Shown one piece after another: positions 14,070-19,493 of a DNA stretch of 19,493 bases (position 1 is the first letter of the stretch; every line of letters begins with the position of its first letter). The translations under genes and the position numbers were made by a program. The notes beneath the pieces are model-generated. The model saw only the letters and a list, made by a program, of their open reading frames with translations, did not search any database and had not been told where the DNA came from. Source of the stretch: Ulvibacterium sp039819225 (GTDB lineage: Bacteria > Bacteroidota > Bacteroidia > Flavobacteriales > Flavobacteriaceae); NCBI GenBank assembly GCA_039819225.1, contig JBCBSN010000055.1, positions 1-19,493 on the forward strand. The letters run 5' to 3'.

Positions 14070-14226
14070 CTCGGTCCCTTGGCGGCATTACCCGCCCAGG
14101 TTCTTTGGGTATAATCTCAGCCTCTTCGGGTTTCAGGTTTCGCGTTTCAGGTTTCTTGTCGTTTTGGAACAACTTGAAACCCTAAACCCCAAACATGAAA
14201 CTCCTTTAAAGCACCCCTTTTGAGAT
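14070..14226 (-). promoter_or_regulatory. TPP riboswitch (THI-box aptamer) with extended P3 arm
   Basis: Read on the minus strand, the conserved parts of the TPP aptamer occur in order. They are AGGGGTGC near the 5' end (about 14211-14219), GGCTGAGA then TTATACCC (14107-14122), AACCTG (14097-14102), GGGTAATGCC (14084-14093) and GCCAAGGGA at the 3' side. A short P1 of CUC/GAG (14222-14224 with 14070-14072) closes it. These are the residues that hold the pyrimidine and pyrophosphate of TPP in known structures. The loop between GGGGTGC and GGCTGAGA is about 90 nt, far longer than in compact bacterial examples. The aptamer starts within a few bases of the predicted transcription start and precedes only the TonB-dependent receptor, so high TPP should switch the receptor off. 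Confidence 0.9.
14128..14189 (-). repeat. Tandem 14-nt repeat forming the long P3 arm of the riboswitch
   Basis: On the plus strand GGGTTTCAGGTTTC (14128-14141) and GCGTTTCAGGTTTC (14142-14155) are adjacent copies differing at one base. GAAACCCTAAACCC (14176-14189) pairs with the first copy over 13 of 14 positions, allowing one wobble, so the region folds as a long hairpin inside the aptamer. A second register pairing with the other copy is possible. Confidence 0.55.
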
Positions 14227-14230
14227 GGGG

Positions 14231-14262
14231 CAAAGGTAGTATAGAAAACTTGTTTTTCATAA
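14231..14262 (-). promoter_or_regulatory. Promoter of the riboswitch/TonB-dependent receptor transcript
   Basis: The minus strand has TACCTTTG (14231-14238), an exact match to TAnnTTTG, with TTATG (14258-14262) 19 bp further upstream as a weak -33 box. Transcription would begin at about 14226, right at the 5' edge of the TPP aptamer, giving a leader of about 300 nt before the receptor ATG. Confidence 0.6.
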
Positions 14263-14388
14263 TCCTTATCAAGATAAACTTCAAAACGTCTCCATGGATA
14301 CATTAGTCTTAGTACCTTCGTTACTTGGCTAAATTCTTTTCTGCTTTACTCCTCCTAAAGTATCTTGACATCTAAAATCAGATTCATC
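14263..14388 (+). other. Gap between the receptor promoter and the hydrolase gene
   Basis: This is the remainder of the 459-bp divergent gap (13930-14388), whose other part is the riboswitch leader. A near-match to the -7 element, TACCTTCG at 14313-14320, could serve the hydrolase gene at 14389, but no -33 box supports it. No small gene or further repeat was recognised. Confidence 0.3.
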
Positions 14389-16950
14389 ATGAAACACCTC
14401 TTCTTTACCTTTTTTACGGTTTTTTGCCTTGTGTCCCCAGGGCTGGCCCAAAAGCGCGAAGGAAACATCGTGGAGTATTTTGGCAAGGAAAAAGTAAACG
14501 AAATCAAGGAGGGTGCCGCTTTACATGTATTTAACAAAGCACTCTACGTAGGTGGGCAGCGCTCTGCTCTTAATTCCATTACCTTTCCTACGGATCCCAT
14601 TTTCAAAGGGTTTTTGATGACCGATACATCCGTACAAGAGGGGGAGACCGCCTTTATAGATGCTGATGGGAAACCACAACACTGGCAGCCCATGGAAACC
14701 GGCGAAAAAAGCACCTTTAGCGACCCTCAGCTTCGAGGGGGCTACGTATTCTTGAGCTATCGTTCTTCAAAGGAACAAAAGGTGCTCTTTGAGGCCTCGG
14801 GACATACGAATGTACTGATCAACGGATTTCCACATGAAGGCGACTACTACGATTTTGGGTATAGCCTTATTCCTATTACCCTAAAAAAAGGAACCAACGT
14901 CTTTTTACTTCGGGTAGGGCGTTTTCCCCGAATAAGGGCACGGTTGATCGCTCCCGGAAAAGCTCATTTATTTACCCAAAGGGATATGACCTTGCCAGAT
15001 CTGTTACTGGAGGAAGACTATGGATACAAAGGTGCCATACGGGTAATTAACAATACGGACAGATGGATGAAAGACCACTATATAGAATCACAGCTCTTGG
15101 GCAAGACCCTCGCCAGTGCCATACCTTCCATAGCCCCGATGAGCGTATTAAAAGTGTCCTTTGATATCCCTGCGCTCCCTGAGAAATCCAAAAAGGGAAG
15201 CACCCCTATTGCCTTGGTCTTAAAAGATACCAAAGGTGAAAAATTAGATCAAACGGAATTTGCCCTAGAGGTAAAATCGAAATTTGATAAGCACAAGCGC
15301 ACCTTTATAAGTGAGATTGATGGTAGTGTGCAGTATTTTGCGGTAACCCCACCTTCCGACAAAGAACTGCGAAGAGGCGCCCTTTTCCTTTCGGTGCATG
15401 GAGCCTCCGTGGAAGCTGCCAACCAGGCCAACGCCTACAAACCCAAGGATTGGGGTACCGTGGTAGCTCCGACTAATCGTAGGCCCTTTGGTTTTGCGTG
15501 GGAGGATTGGGGCCGCCTGGATGCCTTGGAGGTGTTGGCGGAGGGCAAACGCATCTATGAACCCGACCCGCAAAAGATATTCCTTACGGGACATTCCATG
15601 GGGGGGCATGGGAGTTGGTATCTTGGGGCGACCTATCCAGATCATTTTGCCGCCATTGCCCCTTGCGCAGGATATCCCGATCTTTTGGGGTATCGCGATA
15701 GTTTTGTGAAACGTGCTTTGCAGGCCACAGAGGCAGAGCGCAAACAATGGGGCATTACCCCCAAAATGTTGGCCAACATGCAGCGCAAGCCCCAACTTAC
15801 CAAGATGGACAGCATGATTTTACGAGCAGGAAACCCTAGTCGTACCCTACAGCTCAAACGCAATTACCTACAACAGGGAATCTATGTGCTGCATGGGGAA
15901 AAAGATAATGTAGTACCTACCTTCATTGCCCACGAAATGCGGGAAATCCTTGGGAAATTCCATGCGGATTTCACCTATTATGAATATCCCGGCGGAACAC
16001 ATTGGTATGGCGACCATAGTATGGACTGGCCCCCAATCTTTGAAATGTTCAAACGGCATACAATTCCCGTTGATTCCACCATAAACAAAATGGAGTTTTA
16101 CACGGCATCCCCGGGGGTTTCGGCACGTTCTCACTTTGTCACTATTGAACAACAGCAAAAGCCTTTGGCGATCAGTTCAGTAGATTTTGATCGGGAAATA
16201 GAATCCCTAGCGACCCAAAACGTACATAGGCTTGCCCTTAATAGGGACGATTTGGCGTTAAAGGCCGACACCTTGACCTTGGATGGCCATCCCCTTGCGC
16301 TGCCCAAAACAGGGAACGTTTTCCTAAAAAAGGGAAAGGTAAGCTGGGAGATGGTCCCACAATTGTCGCTAAAAGAGAAAGGTCCCCACCGAAACGGAGG
16401 GTTTAAGGATGCCTTTAGGCACAATATGGTATTTGTTTATGCCACCCGGGGTACGCCACAGGAAAACGCCTGGTACTATAACAAGGCCCGTTTGGATGCC
16501 GAGACCTTTTATTATCGGGCCAATGGCCAAGTGCCTCTAATCCCCGATACGACTTTCGACCCAAAGGATTACCCGGATCGCAATGTTGTTCTCTATGGAA
16601 ATCGTGATAACAACATTGCCTGGAAAAAACTGCTAAAAAATTCGCCTGTACAGGTAGGGCGGGGAAACGTACAAATTGGCGAACGTGAGATAACCGGTAA
16701 TCAATGGGGGCTTTACTTTGTATATCCAAGAGTTGATTCGGATAGAGCCACCGCTGGTGTGGTCACAGCAACCGGTATGGAAGGTATGAAAGCCATTTAT
16801 CCCAATCATTATCTTATAAACGGAACCACCTTCCCCGATTTGCTTTTGTTTACTTCGGGAGTATTGGAATACGGCACCGATGCGGTCAAATGTGCCGGTT
16901 TCTTTGGCAACGATTGGTCTATGGAGGCCGGGGATTTTCAATGGCGATAA
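14389..16950 (+). CDS. Secreted prolyl-oligopeptidase-like alpha/beta hydrolase
   Basis: The 853-residue product has a signal peptide (MKHLFFTFFTVFCLVSPGLAQ) and acts outside the cytoplasm. About 300 residues of beta-rich sequence precede an alpha/beta-hydrolase domain at about 310-560. Its nucleophile elbow is FLTGHSMGGHGS (Ser403), with Asp506 in LHGEKDNVVPTFIAHEM and His538 in YPGGTHWYGD, a complete triad in the prolyl oligopeptidase/acyl-peptide hydrolase order. The C-terminal about 290 residues form another domain with beta-rich stretches (MVFVYATRGTP, RNVVLYGNRDNN, NQWGLYFVYPR). It may be a peptidase or an esterase; the substrate is unknown. A TTG 24 bases upstream is also in frame, but the ATG at 14389 places the signal peptide correctly. 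It is divergent from the riboswitch-controlled receptor, with no evidence of shared regulation. Confidence 0.85.
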   Translation: MKHLFFTFFTVFCLVSPGLAQKREGNIVEYFGKEKVNEIKEGAALHVFNKALYVGGQRSALNSITFPTDPIFKGFLMTDTSVQEGETAFIDADGKPQHWQPMETGEKSTFSDPQLRGGYVFLSYRSSKEQKVLFEASGHTNVLINGFPHEGDYYDFGYSLIPITLKKGTNVFLLRVGRFPRIRARLIAPGKAHLFTQRDMTLPDLLLEEDYGYKGAIRVINNTDRWMKDHYIESQLLGKTLASAIPSIAPMSVLKVSFDIPALPEKSKKGSTPIALVLKDTKGEKLDQTEFALEVKSKFDKHKRTFISEIDGSVQYFAVTPPSDKELRRGALFLSVHGASVEAANQANAYKPKDWGTVVAPTNRRPFGFAWEDWGRLDALEVLAEGKRIYEPDPQKIFLTGHSMGGHGSWYLGATYPDHFAAIAPCAGYPDLLGYRDSFVKRALQATEAERKQWGITPKMLANMQRKPQLTKMDSMILRAGNPSRTLQLKRNYLQQGIYVLHGEKDNVVPTFIAHEMREILGKFHADFTYYEYPGGTHWYGDHSMDWPPIFEMFKRHTIPVDSTINKMEFYTASPGVSARSHFVTIEQQQKPLAISSVDFDREIESLATQNVHRLALNRDDLALKADTLTLDGHPLALPKTGNVFLKKGKVSWEMVPQLSLKEKGPHRNGGFKDAFRHNMVFVYATRGTPQENAWYYNKARLDAETFYYRANGQVPLIPDTTFDPKDYPDRNVVLYGNRDNNIAWKKLLKNSPVQVGRGNVQIGEREITGNQWGLYFVYPRVDSDRATAGVVTATGMEGMKAIYPNHYLINGTTFPDLLLFTSGVLEYGTDAVKCAGFFGNDWSMEAGDFQWR

Positions 16951-17239
16951 ACGCTAGACGGTAGTTAGCTGTAAAATGCGTTTAGGGCAATATGTCCTTC
17001 CTTAGAGACTCTTCAGGAATTTGTGTCCAGTCCCGATAGGGTATCAGGGCCATTGTACATTTTTCGTCACCCCGGACCCTATCAAAGTTGGCTTGCCTCT
17101 TCAGACCAATGCAAAAACAATAATGCCGATTCACCACGCAAAACAGGCTCCCTAAACAATTAACAGCAGCTTATGAACCTGGGCTTTGGTTTCTACGTAT
17201 TTAGAGTGTGAACCCGTCTTGGGTTTGAGGGAAAAATGC
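16951..17239. other. Gap before the hybrid kinase: inverted repeat and a possible short ORF
   Basis: This 289-bp gap holds an 8-bp-arm inverted repeat, GATAGGGT (17035-17042) and ACCCTATC (17076-17083), with a 33-base loop. It also holds a minus-strand open frame described separately. No clear promoter for the kinase and no U-tailed terminator for the hydrolase gene were found. Confidence 0.4.
16982..17137 (-). CDS. Possible short ORF, unknown function
   Basis: A minus-strand frame from GTG (two adjacent candidates, 17132-17137) to TAA at 16982-16984 encodes about 51 residues. These include RHYCFCIGLKRQANF and, after an internal Met, ALIPYRDWTQIPEESLRKD. The amino acid make-up and codons look protein-like rather than random, with Trp, Tyr and charged residues well mixed. 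I recognise no family and there is no ATG start before the internal Met at about residue 29. It may be a real small gene, the remnant of one, or chance. It lies opposite to both neighbours in the gap before the hybrid kinase. Confidence 0.25.
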   Translation of the reverse strand: MVNRHYCFCIGLKRQANFDRVRGDEKCTMALIPYRDWTQIPEESLRKDILP

Positions 17240-19493
17240 ATGGTCGGGATAAGGAACAGATTTACATTCAAAGTGGGCATCAGCTATATGATCCTGTGTA
17301 TCCTTGCCATGGTTTCAGGGTATTTTATATATTCCGAAATACGGGTTCTGGCCAACGATCGACCCGAGCAAGAAAATGATACAAAACTGGTAAAGACAGG
17401 TGCCTTGGTCATGGCACTCTATGAAGCGGAAAGTCTGTCCAAGTTGGCATTACAATCCAAAACAAAAAAGAGCTTTACGGCCTATGCCAAAAAGATAGAT
17501 TCCATTTTTATCGAGATAGATACCCTGAAATGGCTAACCGGTAGTGATTTTCAAAAAGCGAAATTGGACACCATACAGGGTTTACTGGAACAAAAGCTGT
17601 CAAATAATGCCGAACTGCGCGACTTAAAATTGAGCCACCAGAACAATAGTTCATTTGACCATGCTCTTGAAGAGTTCAAAAAACTGGAAACCTCCTTTGG
17701 AAAACTCACCATCCACAATTTTGAAAAAAACCCGGAAAGACTCTCTTCCTACCAACGTAAGGTGTTGGAAGATTGGGTAGGGTATTTGAACAAAAACATT
17801 CCCGCCGATCCCACCGCCCCGCCCGATCCGGAAAAAATAGACTCTATCCTGAACACCTCCAAGACCCTTTTGGCCACTGCCAAGACCCAAGATTCTATAA
17901 CTCAACGGTTCCTCGCCAAAAAAGAGAAGCAGATCAATATGGTAGATCTGGAGCTTTCCCAACAACTGCGCAACATCATCTCCACATTTGAAAGGGAAAT
18001 GGTGGTGAGCAGTTATAACAATACGCTTAAAAAAGAGACCGCCTTGCGTAGGAGCATCCGCTTAGCGGGTATGGCCGCATTACTTGGGTTTGTTATCGTG
18101 GGAATTTTTACCTTCCTGATCAATCAGGATTTTTGGAAGGCACAGAACTACAGGGAAAAACTGGAAAAGGAGAAAAGGCATTCGGAATCGCTCTTAAAAA
18201 GCAGGGAACAATTGATTTCCACCGTAAGCCATGATCTAAAGACCCCGTTAAACGTTATTCAAGGATATACGGAACTTATGGAGCAATCCACCCTGACTTC
18301 CAAACAGAAAGGGTACCTGGAAAAAGTGGCCTCAACCGTACAGTATGTAACCAACCTCATCAATGACCTATTGGACTTTTCCAAATTGGAGGTTGGTCAA
18401 TTAAAACTGCACAAAAGTCCATTTATCCCAGGAAACCTTATCCGGGAAACGGCCGAAAACCTGCAGGCATTGTTTACGGACAAGCGATTGCAATTGGATG
18501 TGGAAATAGACCCTATCCTTGAAAACACGGTTAGGGGAGATGCCGTACGTTTACGCCAAATATTGATCAATTTAATCGGGAACGCCTTTAAGTTTACCGA
18601 AGAGGGATCTATAAGCATTACGGCCAAAGCAATTAAGGAAGGTAAAAACGGGGTTACTGCGCAAATAAGCGTTACGGATACGGGAATAGGCATTGCCCTG
18701 GAAAAGCAACAGTTGATCTTCACAGAATTTGTTCAGGCCGATACCGAAACTGAGAAAGAATTTGGCGGGTATGGCCTGGGGCTTACCATATCCAAAAAAC
18801 TATCCGAACTACTTAAGGGTTCATTGACCTTAAAAAGCAAGCTTGGCCAGGGCAGCACTTTCACCTTAACGTTGCCCTTGGAAAAATCCTTTGAACCAGC
18901 TTGGCCTACAATTGAAAAAAGGGAACATGCTCAAAAACATTATGGTATCTTGATTATAGATGACGATACGGCCCTTTTGACCATGTTAGGCGCAATGATG
19001 GACAGCTTAGGCATCCATACGTACCGCTTTGACAATTTTCTGAGCATCAATAAGGATTCAGAGCTGATCTATGACGTGATCTTGACGGATATTCAAATGC
19101 CCGAAATTACAGGCCTTGAGGTATTGCAAAGATTACGCTCACAAGGCTATTCACATTATACCGATCAACCGATCATAGCCATGACGGGGAAAAGCGACCT
19201 CGACATTACCAACTATATTTCCTTGGGGTTCGCCCATATTTTAAAAAAGCCGTTTTCCAAAAACGAGTTGGTATCCGTATTGAAGTCATTGGGGATGCAT
19301 CCTCGGAAAGCACCCCCCGCAACGGTCCATAGATATCATCAAAACAAAGAAAACCCGACGTATCGCCTGGATGTCATCCAATCTTTTTTGGGCAGCTCCA
19401 AAGAGACCCTGGTTCCCATAGTGCAAACCTTTTTACAGGATACGCAATGTAATATGAAAATGCTCGATGATGTGGCCAAGGCCGGGAATTATG
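17240..19493 (+). CDS. Hybrid sensor histidine kinase/response regulator (3' end cut by window)
   Basis: The 751 residues visible form an inner-membrane hybrid kinase. Helix one is at about 12-30, followed by an about 240-residue helical periplasmic sensor, helix two at about 273-294 and a short coiled linker. The HisKA domain has STVSHDLKTPLNVIQGY (His331). The ATPase domain has NLIGNAFKFTEEGS, DTGIGI and GGYGLGLTISKKL. A receiver domain, at about 570-685, has the acidic cluster IIDDD (574-576), the phospho-acceptor Asp617 in ILTDIQMPE, Thr in AMTGKS and Lys670 in LKKPF. The sequence then enters a helical Hpt-like region (RLDVIQSFLGSSKETLVPIVQTF), but the expected phosphotransfer His lies beyond the window. 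This is an ArcB/RcsC-like phosphorelay architecture. The start at 17240 is preferred; an overlapping ATG at 17236 opens a short wrong frame. Confidence 0.9.
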   Translation, partial: MVGIRNRFTFKVGISYMILCILAMVSGYFIYSEIRVLANDRPEQENDTKLVKTGALVMALYEAESLSKLALQSKTKKSFTAYAKKIDSIFIEIDTLKWLTGSDFQKAKLDTIQGLLEQKLSNNAELRDLKLSHQNNSSFDHALEEFKKLETSFGKLTIHNFEKNPERLSSYQRKVLEDWVGYLNKNIPADPTAPPDPEKIDSILNTSKTLLATAKTQDSITQRFLAKKEKQINMVDLELSQQLRNIISTFEREMVVSSYNNTLKKETALRRSIRLAGMAALLGFVIVGIFTFLINQDFWKAQNYREKLEKEKRHSESLLKSREQLISTVSHDLKTPLNVIQGYTELMEQSTLTSKQKGYLEKVASTVQYVTNLINDLLDFSKLEVGQLKLHKSPFIPGNLIRETAENLQALFTDKRLQLDVEIDPILENTVRGDAVRLRQILINLIGNAFKFTEEGSISITAKAIKEGKNGVTAQISVTDTGIGIALEKQQLIFTEFVQADTETEKEFGGYGLGLTISKKLSELLKGSLTLKSKLGQGSTFTLTLPLEKSFEPAWPTIEKREHAQKHYGILIIDDDTALLTMLGAMMDSLGIHTYRFDNFLSINKDSELIYDVILTDIQMPEITGLEVLQRLRSQGYSHYTDQPIIAMTGKSDLDITNYISLGFAHILKKPFSKNELVSVLKSLGMHPRKAPPATVHRYHQNKENPTYRLDVIQSFLGSSKETLVPIVQTFLQDTQCNMKMLDDVAKAGNY

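Noticed and set aside
13942..14172. Minus-strand open frame of 76 codons in the receptor leader
   Set aside because: It is fully explained by the TPP aptamer and following hairpins. Its translation is low-complexity and charged, with no protein-like pattern.
15265..15795. Minus-strand 176-codon open frame inside the hydrolase gene
   Set aside because: It lies wholly opposite the catalytic domain of the hydrolase, which has intact motifs, so it is a shadow frame.
17236..17379. ATG at 17236 as a start for the kinase or a leader peptide
   Set aside because: It opens a different frame that ends after about 47 codons. The kinase frame starts at the ATG at 17240 with a membrane helix close behind.
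1..19493. Mobile elements, CRISPR arrays, tRNA or rRNA genes, phage or defence islands
   Set aside because: No transposase or integrase motifs, no regularly spaced repeats and no tRNA-like cloverleaf or rRNA segments were recognised on either strand. All main frames encode intact housekeeping or envelope proteins.

Overview
The window looks like an ordinary chromosomal stretch of a Bacteroidota bacterium, most likely a (marine) member of Flavobacteriaceae. The reasons are: moderate GC with A/T-rich intergenic DNA; several copies of the Bacteroidota -7 promoter element TAnnTTTG; few Shine-Dalgarno sites; a TonB-dependent receptor; and families typical of the phylum (DUF3127, a DUF2490-like barrel, a HisKA variant with HQIGTPL). 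No transposase, integrase, phage gene, CRISPR array, tRNA or rRNA was seen. Codon use looks even across the genes.

Layout. Positions 1-2958 (+): the tail of an unknown gene, an SbtA-type bicarbonate permease, the DNA repair glycosylase tag, a secreted PepSY-like protein and a DUF2490-like outer-membrane protein. Positions 2929-5066 (-): aat, which overlaps the barrel gene tail to tail, preceded by an AtoE-family short-chain fatty acid transporter. Positions 5291-7382 (-): a tight group of flavin reductase-like protein, membrane-anchored methyltransferase and DUF3127 protein. Positions 7518-9181 (+): a sensor histidine kinase and a small zinc-ribbon membrane protein. Positions 9191-10149 (-): greA then a HIT hydrolase. 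Position 10280 (+): a lipoprotein resembling a Rieske protein that has lost its histidine ligands. Positions 10732-13929 (-): a TonB-dependent receptor under a TPP riboswitch, followed by a Gfo/Idh/MocA oxidoreductase with its own promoter. Positions 14389-16950 (+): a secreted prolyl-oligopeptidase-like hydrolase. Position 17240 to the end (+): a large hybrid sensor kinase with receiver and the start of an Hpt-like region, cut by the window edge.

The part most worth attention is the 13930-14262 leader on the minus strand. A good Bacteroidota promoter is followed at once by a TPP (THI-box) aptamer with an unusually long P3 arm containing a tandem 14-nt repeat. Then come a long hairpin abutting the aptamer, a second GC-rich hairpin, and a 22-nt perfect palindrome that reaches into the start codon of the TonB-dependent receptor. 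Together these predict thiamin-repressed expression of an outer-membrane importer for thiamin or a related compound. Riboswitch-linked TonB receptors of this type are known in Bacteroidota, so the detail of the leader is new rather than the principle. I saw no convincing undescribed multi-gene defence or metabolic system.
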